Origin: Emydura subglobosa
Lineage: Eukaryota > Chordata > Testudines > Chelidae
Length of the DNA: 64,000 bases
Assembly (NCBI GenBank): GCA_007922225.1
Contig: ML679969.1
Location: forward strand, 18,287,999-18,351,998
Direction of reading: 5' to 3'
Below the pieces are notes generated by a model. It was not told where the DNA came from, ran no database searches, and saw only the letters and a program-made list of their open reading frames with translations. The position numbers were made by a program, and so were the translations under genes. Below are positions 23,053 to 34,311 of the stretch, piece by piece; positions within the stretch are counted from its first letter, which is position 1; every line of letters starts with the position of its first letter.

Positions 23053-24460
23053 AACCCATGGGCCGTGGCTGACACAGGACATTAACAGCCCTTTCCCTAT
23101 GATGTGTGTCTGAGCTGGCCAGAGAAAAAGCCCATTGGGGAACCTGCCCAGTGGGCAAAGGGGCTTCCCAGCCACTTAGAATCCCATCAGCAGGGGGAGA
23201 TAAAGGGGGCAATTGCCCAGGGGTCCAGAGGCGTACCCTCCTCGCCTCCACACACCCACTTCTCCCGAAACCCCCGCTGCTTGTGCTCTCTGACCCTCTC
23301 CTGAGCCAAGCTTATTTATTATACACCATGCAGGTTCCCGGGCAGTTGAGGAGGTGGTATCTGCTACTCAGCTTCCTGGTTCCTCAGTAATCTCCCTGGG
23401 GAGTCCAAGGGACATGGGAAGCTGAGTAGCAGATACAGCCTTCTCAGCTGCCTGGAACCTGCATAGTACAAAATAAATCAGCAAAAACGTCTGGCGGAAG
23501 CCCACTCGGATCTCAGCCCTCCCTTTCTAGGGGGCCATTCACTGCTCTGCCCTGGGGCCTGGAATTGCTGTTGGTGACCCTGCCCATCAGAAAGGCAAAT
23601 GTCTCTTTAGCTCCTTCTATGGCTCCAGCACCATATTCTTTATTACCCATCCATACCTGGAAAGCCCGGCCCCGCTGCGTCAGGCTCTGTGCAGCCTAAC
23701 ATCTGAGCATTTGCAGATTTACCCACGGAGCTGGGTAGCGTTGCATGAAAGGGGATTAATATGTCCGTTGTACAGAGGGAATCCCATGTCACCAAAGGAC
23801 TTGGTGACCGGGGAGAGTGGTCCCAGGCAGTGCCTGAACCACACAGCCAGCCCTCCACTGACCGCAATAGAAAGTACAGTCGAGTTTGTAGGGCTGGGGC
23901 CAAGTGGGCACTGGCTCCCTCTGGGCTCAAGGTGACCCGCCTCAGGACTGTGTAACCCTTTTTAGCAGCCTATGAGCCCGTACTAATTTCCTTCACCTAC
24001 CTCCAGAGACCTTAGCCCCACAGACCTCACAGAAATGTCACAAGAACAGACTCCCCGAGAAGGCTCACATGCTCCTCTGGCTACAGCCGACCCACTATGT
24101 AAGGGTGGTCAGATTTTGCCTGAGAATTCCATGCTTTGGGGCATTGGACAGGCGGTGCGGGGATGGCACTATGAAACTGCCCTGCCTTTGTCAACTGGGC
24201 CCTGCATCCTCAAGCATCTAAAGAACATGCCCCACTGACAGCACTCAGAAGCCGTTGGGTTCTCCAAGTAGCTGCTTCCTGCTGCTGAGGAGATGCACAC
24301 ACTGCGCTTTCCCCGAGAGACTGTAAGACCGGGTGAAAGGACACTGACAAAGTAAAGTCAGGTTCAAAGCTCTGTGCAAGAGACCGGCGCTCATCTGCAG
24401 CTGTCCCTCTTATGTTTCACACTCTCCCATGTGCCTGGCCGCATGCTCTCGACTGCGCTT
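23053..24460. other. non-coding stretch, no gene recognised
   Basis: Downstream of copy A of the elastase pair. No splice-linked coding signal is seen. A weak MIR-like core may lie around 23690-23880 but is too degraded to call. Confidence 0.35.
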
Positions 24461-24639
24461 GTGAGTGGGATACACAGCTGTGTCAGTGGGATACACAGAT
24501 GTGTACATGTGTCGGTGAGTGGGATACACAGCTGTGTAGGTGGGATACACAGATGTGTAGCTGTGTAGATGAGTGGGATACACAGCTGTGTAGGTAGATA
24601 CAGAGGTGTGTAGGTGAGTGGGATACAAAGCTGTGTAGG
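24461..24639. repeat. minisatellite of GTGGGATACACAGCTGTGTA units
   Basis: About eight imperfect units of GTGGGATACACAG(C/A)TGTGTA with short spacers (GTGA, GATGA, GGT). The open frames across it on both strands are repeat-derived (HTAVYPT- or WDTQLC-type peptides) and are not genes. Confidence 0.85.
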
Positions 24640-25091
24640 GCCTCATTCTTGCTTGTCGCCCACAGAGACTAGCTTTTAATAAGAGCTCAGCATCCATCGT
24701 GCTCCCATCCTGCTGAGTTCTGAGTGTCACTCACATTAGTGCAATGTGAGTGTGAAACACACCCAAGCCAGAATCCTCCACCCAGTCTCATCGGTGGTTG
24801 GGTTCTACGCTGGCCTAGCCTGGGGGTAAATGACAGCCCTGCAGGTAATGCAGGGAACACTCAGACCCACTAGGTACATGGGAAGGGCTTTGAAGAATAG
24901 TCTCAAAGCTACAGGAACACCAGAGCATAGCAAGAAATCCCAGTAGAGAGAATTCCTTGTTCTACAGAACCATCCTCCACCACGCTGCCCTCACTGCAAA
25001 GAGCCTTGGCATTAGAGGCACCACGTTAAGCTCCACAAAGGGGCCCCCTGCCCCCCAAGAAATATGCCCATGACGGGATTTCTACAATAGT

Positions 25092-25097
25092 TTTATT
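25092..25097 (-). terminator. polyadenylation signal of elastase copy A
   Basis: AATAAA on the minus strand, about 45 bp after the stop codon of the terminal exon. Pancreatic elastase mRNAs have short 3' UTRs of this kind. Confidence 0.8.
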
Positions 25098-25141
25098 ATC
25101 TGTGCAGGGCAGCTTTGCCCGAGATGCGGCTCTTCAGCCCG

Positions 25142-28100
25142 TCACGCATTCTTAGCGATGGTCTGAAAGAGAAGGAAACCAAAGTACATCAGGACAGGAC
25201 ACACAATAAACTGCGTCCTCAGCCCTTTGCATTGGTAACAGGATGGCCGGGTCAGTGCCAGGGCTCAAACCTGGGACCGCAAGTAACCCAACAACCAGTC
25301 TGGGCACCTTGGGGTCCTAACAAACCCGTCAGCCTCTCGGGCCTGAGCTAAAAGAGCTGCCTCCATTAGCCACGGCTGGAGCAGGCTCATTGGCCTTGTC
25401 TGCTAGATCAGCAGCTCCCAAACTTTTTATTAAGACAACCTACCAATGGCATTTTTTCTTTTTTGGGAACCCGCCATTGCCCTTGTTAACCCCCTTCTCA
25501 GCTCTTCAGCCTCCTGCTCTCCCTCCCCTCTCCTGTCCTCCAGCCCCTGCTCCCCCTCCTTTCCCCTTCTCAGCCCTCCGGCCCCCTGCACTTCTTGCTC
25601 TCACTCTCCCAGTCCTGCAGACCCTTTCTCCCTGGGCTAGGCCACAACTGCTCCCCAGCTGCTGACTGTTCACTCATTAGCTCTGGCCCCGTCCTCCGGG
25701 CACCGGCTGCTGCCCAGGCCCTGCTCTCCCGTCCCTTGGGCGGCAGCAGCATGGAGGAAGTGACCGGAGCCTGCAAGCGGACAGTCAGCACTCAGCCTCT
25801 CCCCATCGGCAGGCTCCTCACAGGCGCTTCGTCCACGCTGCGGCCCAGGAGAAGTGAGAGTGCGGGGGAGCCCAGGCCCTTCCCACGACCCACTGGGGGG
25901 TGAGGACCCACCAGTTGGAGAACTCTGCTCCAGGGGGCCTGGCCACCAGCAGGGTGGGGATGTCCAGTGTTGCAGCAAACGGGCGTGGCTCACACGCGCC
26001 CCTGGCCAGGAAGTGTGTGCCGAGCGCCAGTGGTTACCCAGGTCAATGCCCTCACCTGCCACAATCTGCCTTTCTGACTGCATGCCCATCCCCCCCCCCC
26101 AATCCTCTGCGAGGGGAACTGAGGCCCAAAAGGCCTGGGCCTGCTCTCCGTGGCACCAGTTGCACGCTTGTATAGCTCATCTGGGCCAGTTTGTGCCCTG
26201 AGTTACACGGGTGTAAATCCAGGGTCACCCCATTCACTGCAGCAGAGACTCACTGCTGTAACTGAAAGGGGAGTTTGCCCACTGACTTCCATGGCACTCC
26301 CTCCCCCCATCGGATTGGCACGGGGAGAAGCTGGATCCAAACGTGACTCGACCAAAGCACGGAGTGGCAGAGCTGGGAGTAAAGTGCAGCAATTCCTGGC
26401 TGGCAGGCACACGCTTAGCCCATTAGGCCAGTGGTTCTTAACCAGGGGCGCGTGTCCCCTGGGGAGTAGGTCAGCTCATCTAGATATTTGCCTTGTTTTA
26501 CAACGGGCTGCAGAAAAAGCACCAGCGAAGTCAGTACAAACTAATGTTTCCTACAGACAGTGCCTGTGCTGCTTTACACTAGGCACTGCAGCGTGAGGAC
26601 AGGATTTATATTCCAATTGATTTATTCTATAATTATACGGTAACAATGGGAAAAGGACGCTACCAAATGTGTCAGTAACCGCGTGCTGTGAGGCTTGTAT
26701 TTTTATGTCTGATTTTGTAAGCAAACAGTTTTTAAGAGAGGTGAAACTTGGGGTACACGAGACAAATCAGCCGCCTCAAAATAGGCTGGAAAGGTTGAGA
26801 GCCACTGCACTAGGCCACGCTGCCCCCAACACCTCCCCACACGCTTCTCAAGCCCCTCACTTCCAAGGCACTGCTGGCTGCCGGGACAGAGCTCCCAGGC
26901 CCTAGCCAAACCAAATATTCTGTCTGAACCGTCCCTGGGGCCTGGGGATGCTGCTGTGCATCCTGCTTGCGGCTCTGGGCCATGTGCCCAAAACGCTGCC
27001 TGCCAGCTGCCTCCAGGGTCACACGTGCGTTGGTGGGGAAGCAATCGGCACATCCGAGCTAGTTTGCCTCCAGTATCTGTTGTGCCTGAGACCAGCTCCT
27101 CCAGGCTCCAGATCTTACACAAATCCCTCTGCAGGCCAGGCCCAGCTGTTCCTGATTTTGCTCTGCAGTGACACTGAGTTCCCAGCTGCCGGAAGAGGTG
27201 AGGCACAAGGGGAACCGAAGGTGACATCTCATGCTCTGAGGGGCCCCCCTTGCTCAGCACTCGCTGTGGGGCAGCTGTCTCTGATCTTTGGATGGGGCCC
27301 GTGGCACAGATCTCTCTTCAGAGCCCCAGGAAGACACAAGCTCAAGGGGCCAGCCCCCAAACACTATCCATCTGGGGCCCATCTCCCTTCCATTTACTCT
27401 GGGTGACCCGCCAGGACCTGGCCATTTGATTTCTGCCTCCCACTACCCATGCAGTAACCCAGGGCTGACGGGCTCACCTCCTTGATCCAGTCATCGAAGG
27501 CGGAAACGCGGGTGAAGACGGTGGGTTTCTTTAAGGCGTTGCAGCCAAGGGCAGAGACGAAGCTGGCAATGCCATGCACCTGCCATCTCCCATCAGAGGC
27601 CAGGCAATTAAGGGGGCCACCGGAGTCACCCTGAAAGAGAGTCAGCCCCGCGAGCGAGAGTGCATCAGATCCCCAGTCCGTCACTCATTGCCTACTGGGC
27701 TGGAGTGCGGAGGCTACAGCCGTGCACCGGGGCTCCATGAGCACTGGGAGCAGAGTGCAGAGCATCACTGGGGCCATCTACGAGCCTGGGCTTTGTACAG
27801 AGTGTAACTGATGCCCTGAACTCTCTCCCGCAGAACTGGCTGCGAACTCATCCCAGTGACAGGTAGAGAGGAGGAAACCAGCCCACTGCATCTGAGTCTC
27901 ACCTCTCAGCCCTTATCTGCCCTCTGGTGTTGATCACGGGCTCATGTGAGCAAGGTCGAGGCTCCTGCAGCAGCTCTGCAGGGATGTCTGAGCACACGAA
28001 TGTTACCTGCGTGTGTGCTGGTAAACAGGGAGCTCTTAGCTCGGAGGCTCCTGTTCATCCAAAGCAAATTTTGAGACTTGAGATGTGTAACATTTACAAT

Positions 28101-31100
28101 TCACACCATATTGGTGTCACAACACCACGTACTCTTGCTTCTCTTCCCTGACTGGCTAGCGTGTAACTAACCAATAGACCAGCCACCGTCAGTTTTATAG
28201 TCCAGTCTGCACTGTGCTGGTCAGCTCCATAAATCACAGCCCAAACTGCCTGTTATGTATCCACATGTGATAGCTACAGCCCAAAATGCAGGCTCAGGAA
28301 TGATTAATGGGAGAGATTGGTGAATAACTGTGAATCACAATCACATTCAGAATTTTCCAATCCATCCTCAGGCAACTGACAACCGGAGAAATGCGGTGGA
28401 CAAATCATTCACCGAACGTTCGTTGCTCAGCTATTCTAACAGGCCTTGCATGGGAGCAAGGACAGGCAAGTTGGGCAGCCTCCTGCCAAAGGGAGCCAAA
28501 GCTGGTTGCAAGCTGCACGGCTGAGCTGGGTTTCTGTCTCCTGTGACCTTCCTGTACATCACAAGGGGAGTCAGAAGGGAAAGCTCTTTGGTGGGTGCAG
28601 TGAGTTCTGCCATCAACAGCAACAAAGCATGGGACCCCACCACTGTATATTTGCCTAGCGGGTGCATTCATTAGATGCAGTAATTTGATCAGAGAGATCA
28701 CGTACACACACACATGCACATACGTGCATGCACGCACATGTGCACACACTTGCATGTGCACGCACGCACACACGCTCACACTTGCCAGCGAAACACCAGT
28801 ATTTTCCGCCATTCCTTCCTAGCACTGTACTCACGTTGCAGCCCGCTCTGATGTCCCCGCCAGCGCAGATCATGCTCTTCCTGATAGCGATGGGGCCCCA
28901 CCAGTCAGATTGGGAGCAATGCTCGTAGTCCACCACTGGGAGCAGAGCCTGCTGCAGCTTGGCAGGGAGGGGCCCGCCCGCTGTAAATGGAAGATACACC
29001 TTGACCCAGTGACACCAAGCCCTGGTAGCTGGTTCGAGTCCCTCCACTCCTCTTGGAGCTCGATCCCATGCAGCGCTGAGCCACCCCTGGGAGTTGTTGA
29101 GCACCTTCAGCTCCTATGGACATCAGTGGGAGCTGCGAGCACTCAGCACCTTGCAGGATGAGGCCTTCACTGGTATTATCTGGCTCCTGATGCTCCTGAG
29201 ATGATCCCCCAGAACCAGAGAGAGCCTGGGCTGGTTGGAGGGGCTGGTGAAGAGCTAGGGGACCCTGTCACCCCTTCCACCCCAGCCTGACACCTGACCT
29301 TGCTGATAGCAGTCAGCGCTTGGTGCTGTCCTATGGCTGCTTGCTGGAGAGGCAGGCACCCATTCCGCTCTTCGAGGGGAGGTGACCGTGTCCCAGAGAC
29401 ACAAACTGGCAACCTCAGCAGTTTTCCTTGTGCCCCTGCAGGTGGCCCCTCAGGCCAGCGTGGAGGCACACTGGCAGGGGGCAGGGCCTGTGGAAGAAAC
29501 CCCGAGTTGCCCATGCTGTGCTTCATTTGGGGCAAGTGGCCTTCAGTCTCCGGGGCTGGGTCTCTGCCACCTCTCAGAGCCAGCAAAGAAGGAAAGTGGG
29601 CCTACCTCCCGAGGGACACCTTAACTAACTGCATCCCCACCCACCCCAGCGTAGCCACCCGTGCGCCTTCCCATGCGAGAGCTCCCTGGGATGGAGCAGC
29701 CTGGCCACGTACTGGAGAGGCGTCCCCAGCCACTGATGTAGCAGGGGTATCCGTCGGGCAGAACCTCGCCCGGGGGCGGGAGGCAGCCCAGCTGCACCTT
29801 GTCGCTGAGCTCGGCGCTCCTGGACAGCTTGAGCAGGGCGATGTCATTGCTGCAAGAGAATAAGGAAGAGCTCATGAGAAGGACGGGCATCTGGGGGGTC
29901 TGGCAATGGCCTGGGAAGACGCGGAGCTAGAAGCCAAGAAGGCCAGCGGAGAGCCGTAGCTGTTATTGTCTTCGGACTCTTCCATGATGGGGCTCAGTCC
30001 AGTTCTCAGTGGGTTCAGAGCACGAGTGACCCCCCTTGTGGGCAGCCTGAAGACTGCTGTCTGCACCGCAGAGGTGATGCCGCCAAGGGAGGGGGAGGGC
30101 CTATGTGGGGCACGTTCTCCGGTGCCAGGGCTTGAAGACATCACTGCCCCAGGCTAAAACCCTGCCCTTGCACCCACACGGTACTTCCCTGGCACGCAGC
30201 TTGGCAAAGAGAGCCCAGCGGAGCCCTGCTGCACCAGTCCTTCCCAACAGAAGAGCAGCGGGTGGGCGGAGATCGGGACGCAGCCCCCAGTCCTGCCAGG
30301 GCACAGGCCTGCCCCAGGGACCACTCTGAAGGACTTGTGAACTGGGATCTAGCATGGAGATAATGCCGTGCTATTCCCTGCTGGCTTTCGCAGCCCCTCA
30401 GCGTCCGCCAGGCTGGATGGTTCTGCCCAGGCACTGGCAGTGGAGGCTGGTGACGGGCCGGGTTCATTCCATGGGGATGGATCTGTGGTTTATTCTGTCA
30501 GGGTGCAGCTTTCTTTCCCCAGCCGTTCTTATAAGCAGACTATTCCCCATCTACCACTGCCCTCTCCGGGAGCCCTGGGCAGCCGCAGCCTGGTGCACGC
30601 CTGCACCGACTCACCCGCAGGCCGCGCAGATGGAGATCCAACCCGGGTGGACGAAGATGTCGTTTGGATTCACTGGGATGCGCTGCTCAGAGCCATCTGC
30701 TTCGCTCATGTCGTACTCCCCCAGCACCACCTCGTAGGTGCGGGATGCACTGGAAGGAAACCCCCGAGAGTCTGTGAGAGGCAGCCGGGGGCAGCGTGGG
30801 GGGTGGGGAGCCTGCGATGCCCCCTCTGGGCTCAGAAGGGATTGAGTCCCACACGCTGCAAAGGAGACGTCACCCTGTTCCCTGTGTCAGCCCCTAGCCC
30901 GAATCAGCAGCATCAGCGCACTCCCCAGCTGGCACCGCCTGGCCCTGGGCTGGCAGCGAGTGGGGACTTGGGGCGCAGGGGCATGGGGCACAGGGGCACA
31001 TAGCACAGGGACACTGGCCCTTCAAGGAGAGGCAAGGCCAGTCTACCCATAATGGGCTTCTTTAAAGAGAATGAGCCAAGCCACCCATTGTAAGTAGCTG

Positions 31101-34100
31101 CTCAGTAGCTAATTGCTTAACGAGCATCTCGGCCTGTTAATGGGCTCCCAGAGCTCACCTGAAGGAGGCGCTCTTGGAGGGCGGCTGGGAGTCTTTTAAC
31201 AGGGCCAGACCCTGACTAAGAAGCTGACACTAAAAAAACCAGGCCCCAGGAGAAGGGGAGTCTCTGAAAGACTCTGCACCGGTAAGTTATTTCTGACCCC
31301 AGAAGGGGGGCTGGGGAAGCATGCCTGCAGGGCCTTGCCGTGCCAGTGGGGAGCGCTCCGGGACACCCCCTGCCACAGGCCCAGCCTCTGTGCAGGTCCC
31401 CCGCATGAGCAGCGCTAGCTATGAGCCCCGCACGCAGGTCTGCTGAGAGCAGGAGCAGAATCAGGCTGCAGCGACAGCGGTGAGGCCTGAGCACAGCAAA
31501 GCTGTGGGGCCGGACGCAGCAGGTCCCTGCAGGGTGTTTCTGGGTGATCTTCACCCGGTGCTGGTAACCGGACCGGGAAGCAGCGCAATGCTTAGTGCGT
31601 GTGCAGCGCTCAGTGGGCCACATCCTGCTCTGCGCGATGTCGCTGCCACCACACTGACGCTGGGCAGGCAGGGATTATCCCCCCCATGGCAGAGAGGGCC
31701 GTGTCCCAGGCTGCGCAGCGCGTCAGTGACGGGGCTCCATGTCATTCAAGTCCACCCCATCTCTCTGCTGTTCAGCATTAAAGCTGAGGAGTCTCCACCA
31801 CAGCCCAGGGTGAGATTCTGGCACTGACTGCCGGTGCCTTGTCCCGGCTGGGCTCATCACCTGGGATGGCGCAGGCCTGATGGGGGCTTTCCTTGCAAGG
31901 AGCAGCTCACTAGCCAGGTGACCTCCCCACCAGGGCAGATCAGGGCCATTTGGCTCCTCCCCCGGCCACATAGTGCGTCGGCCACACTAAATTCTAGGCA
32001 ATCAGAAGAGGAGGCTTACGAGATGCAGTGAGCAGCCGTCATGACCCAGTTGGGGGCGATGAGGGTCCCCCCGCAGGTGTGCTGGAAAGCGCCGTCCCGC
32101 AAGTACTGCAGGGAGATCTGCCAAGGGAGAAGACAGGACAGTGGGGGACCTGGTGGAGAGCTCCAGGGCTCCCCATCTTCCGGCCTCAACGTGGGCAGGT
32201 TCTGAACAGTGGGAGCTATTGGGTTTGCCCTGGTAACGTCTCATGTACCCCAGCCAGAGACCACGGCCATCAGAGTCACTGGCATGGCTCTCTGGGGGCT
32301 GTGGTTACGCATGGCAGGAGGCTGCTCTGTGAGTTCCCATAGCACGCTGTCTGCTTGGACCATTCCCATCCAGGGCAAACACTCTCCCTGCCCATGCAGC
32401 CCGGGAGGGCAGGAGGCACTGCGGGGCTGCCATGCAGACTGTCACTCAGAAATGCCCTGGGAGCTGAGGGGAGCAGCTGGTCTTTGTCTCCCGCCTGGCA
32501 CAGGGCACTCCCTCCTGCCCACCCACAGGCAGGAGCTCTGCTCCTGTCAAGTGACCACAGAGGGGTTTGGACGGGCTCTTTGGGGCAGCCTCTGCCAAGG
32601 AGCTGCTGTCCCTTCCCAGAGAATTTTAGGGCTTTCCTGAGGCTTCCTGTGCCCCTCAGTGCCACGGTCTGGGACGTGGGTGCAGGCGCAGAGCTGCGAT
32701 CGACTCTTCATGGAGAGAAGAATCTTGTTAAGAAACTCCCAGGTAAGGAATCCCCCGGACCCTCCCCCGGCTGCGAGCTGGAGCCCAAAGTATGATTTTC
32801 AGAGTGGGGGGGCTCAGCTCTGTCGAAAACCAGCCCTTTAAGTGTGCCTGGCCTTGGGCTGCCCAGCCTGTCAGCAGGGGCTGGGGAACGCACGGGGGGG
32901 CCACCCCCTGCCCGCAAGGGGGGGTGTGTGCCTGAGTGAGGACTGAAGGGTGGGGCACTAAACCAACGGTGAGTTTTGCTTCTTCAGTGCAAGGAGAAGG
33001 GATGAAGAAGATGGAATTTCCCATCACTTTAGCTCTCCTTTGTTCCATTAACTGGACACTTAGTAAATACCCGCCACCCCAACCAACTTTGCTTAGCCCT
33101 GTCCATCTCCACAAGAGCTGGGTGGCCAGTGGAGTTTTTTAGTTCACTGGCTGCTCCAAAACCTTGGCGGGGGGGCGTTCATTTCGGATTGAGATTTTTT
33201 TTTTGAGATTTTCAGCAAACCTAAACGTTTGAAGAACAAATTGCTAAGACTGCAGCAATGTCTGTACCCGTGGTGGGACAAACGAAATATTTCATTTTGG
33301 TTTGGAGTGTTTGAAAATGTTTTTAATTTTTTCAAAATGAAATGGAAGTCGTTTTGAAAGAATCATTTTGAATTAAGAAATCGAAACATTTAGCTTCAAA
33401 ATCGTCAGAAATGTTGGGGGAGGGGTCAGAATTTTTACCCCGGGTATTTTTCTGACCGATCAAATGCAGCAAAATCAACGCAAACCTGGGGAAAGTTTCA
33501 GCCAGCCCAAATCTGGATTTTTCGGTGGGAAAAGAAAGTTGACTGTGAACCCTTTCGCCCCACGCTAGCGCAGATGGCGCCATCATGTCGAGCCTTGTTG
33601 CTGATTTGCTCTTACCGCGTACTGGGGTGGATTTTACTCACCTGCCAGGGCCAGCTGTATGGCACGGCATCCTCTCCATTCACCACCCGTGTGTGGGGGT
33701 TGTAGACGGGTGTGCCACACCCGAGGGCTGGAGGGGGAGAGCACTGTGTGTTACACAGATGCAAAGGTGAGACATGGTGGTGCTGAGATTTGTGGTATTG
33801 CCGGGTCACCTTCTAGCAACCCAACCCTGGACTGCCCCATTTGCTCCCCAGTCCTTGGGTGGCAGGGCCTCACCTGGCCCAGGCTCTCTGTGAGATGGTT
33901 CTCTTGGCCCCTGTGGGTCTGCCCAGGGTTTCCTCCCCTCCTGAGCAATCCATCTCCTTATTTACAGAGGGGCAGGCACCAGGGCCCGTTCTCCCCTGGC
34001 AGCACCTTGCACAATCTCTATGAGATCAAGGGGTGGCACCAGGAGCTGGGCACAGGAGGACCCAGAAGATCTCTGTGTGTCTTGAAGGGGCCTTTTTCCT

Positions 34101-34199
34101 TAAGTATGTGCTCTGTGCATGGGGGGCAGGGGCAGAGGAGAGAGACCCCCATTTCTTACCACCAGCCGCAAGCAAAACAGGGATCAGCAGCCTCAGCAT
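25142..34199 (-). CDS. CELA3B: chymotrypsin-like elastase 3 (proproteinase E-like), tandem copy A, 8 coding exons, 271 aa
   Basis: Secreted pancreatic serine-protease zymogen. Coding exons, in transcript order: 34160-34199, 33642-33727, 32020-32117, 30615-30749, 29713-29849, 28835-28980, 27478-27630, 25142-25162. All introns are GT-AG, and the phases give one continuous frame of 816 bp. Residues 1-14 are the signal peptide. The activation peptide (15-27) contains Cys17, and trypsin cleavage is expected at R27|VVNGED. Catalytic His72 (TAAHC), Asp122 (NDIAL) and Ser217 (GDSGGP) are present. Cys116/Cys119 match the extra disulfide typical of proteinase E/CELA3. Pocket positions are A189, V216 and T226 in chymotrypsin numbering, which suits an elastase-type pocket. 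The C-terminus is TIAKNA. Exon 6 is one codon longer than in copy B. Closest family by eye is CELA3 rather than CELA2; whether it is the orthologue of mammalian CELA3A or CELA3B is open. Confidence 0.93.
25410..25925. repeat. possible hAT-type non-autonomous element in intron 7 of copy A
   Basis: Starts CAGCAGCTCCCAAACTTTTT and ends with the reverse complement of CAGAGTTCTCCAACTGGTGG, a terminal arrangement common in hAT MITEs. The interior is C-rich low-complexity sequence. The flanking 8-mers do not match, so the boundaries and the identity are uncertain. Confidence 0.35.
26170..26290. repeat. fragment of a foldback repeat (GTGTAAATCC family)
   Basis: Reads GAGTTACACGGGTGTAAATC, then a centre with CATTCACTG, then CTGCTGTAACTGAAAGGGG as a degraded opposite arm. 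A related sequence lies at 49040-49150. Weak but recurrent. Confidence 0.35.
26429..26807. mobile_element. hAT-type MITE in intron 7 of copy A, 379 bp
   Basis: The left terminus is CAGTGGTTCTTAACCAGGGG, and the right terminus is the reverse complement of CAGTGGCTCTCAACCTTTCC, so the terminal inverted repeats match well. Flanking 8-mers CATTAGGC (26421-26428) and CACTAGGC (26808-26815) form an 8-bp target-site duplication with one difference. There is no transposase frame, so it is non-autonomous. Confidence 0.85.
28702..28784. repeat. interrupted (CA)n / CATG-rich microsatellite in intron 6 of copy A
   Basis: Alternating purine-pyrimidine tract of CA, TG and CG dinucleotides close to the donor side of exon 6 (exon ends at 28835). 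This sequence type can form Z-DNA in principle; no function is claimed. Confidence 0.85.
33170..33590. repeat. AT-rich dispersed repeat in intron 2 of copy A (unclassified)
   Basis: The composition is sharply different from the flanks and full of TTTTGAAA, CATTTTG and TTTCAAAATG motifs in both orientations, as in AT-rich palindromic DNA elements. No termini were defined. Confidence 0.35.
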
Positions 34200-34233
34200 C
34201 TTGGCCAGAGGGACCCAGAAGGACACAGGACCC

Positions 34234-34240
34234 TTTAATA
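34234..34240 (-). promoter_or_regulatory. TATA-like box of elastase copy A
   Basis: TATTAAA on the minus strand, 35 bp upstream of the start codon. This leaves only a very short 5' UTR, as is usual for pancreatic zymogen genes. The same heptamer is at the same place in copy B (38 bp upstream). Confidence 0.7.
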
Positions 34241-34291
34241 CTCCCCCTTATCAGAGGTTGCAGGGAAGGGAGGCGCCTAAGGACTCCGGGA

Positions 34292-34311
34292 GCAGGTGTT
34301 GGAATATCCTG
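34292..34311 (-). promoter_or_regulatory. promoter block shared by both elastase copies (E-box CACCTG), copy A
   Basis: On the minus strand this reads CAGGATATTCCAACACCTGC; copy B has the same 20-mer with a single change. It holds an E-box (CACCTG) next to TTCC. Pancreatic acinar genes are activated by the bHLH complex PTF1 on an E-box plus a TTTCCC-type box. The orientation here is not the classical one, so PTF1 binding is only a guess. Confidence 0.45.

Noticed and set aside
24374..24730. Repetitive-peptide frames (VYPTHLHTSVSTYTA type, WDTQLC type)
   Set aside because: They are translations of a minisatellite and occur on both strands.
28702..28784. CRISPR-like or promoter-like repeat
   Set aside because: It is a dinucleotide microsatellite without unique spacers; vertebrate context also excludes CRISPR.
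28405..29104. Single-exon frames of 135-149 codons containing elastase sequence
   Set aside because: Only the part 28835-28980 is exon 6 of copy A; the remainder is intron read-through past GT and AG sites.
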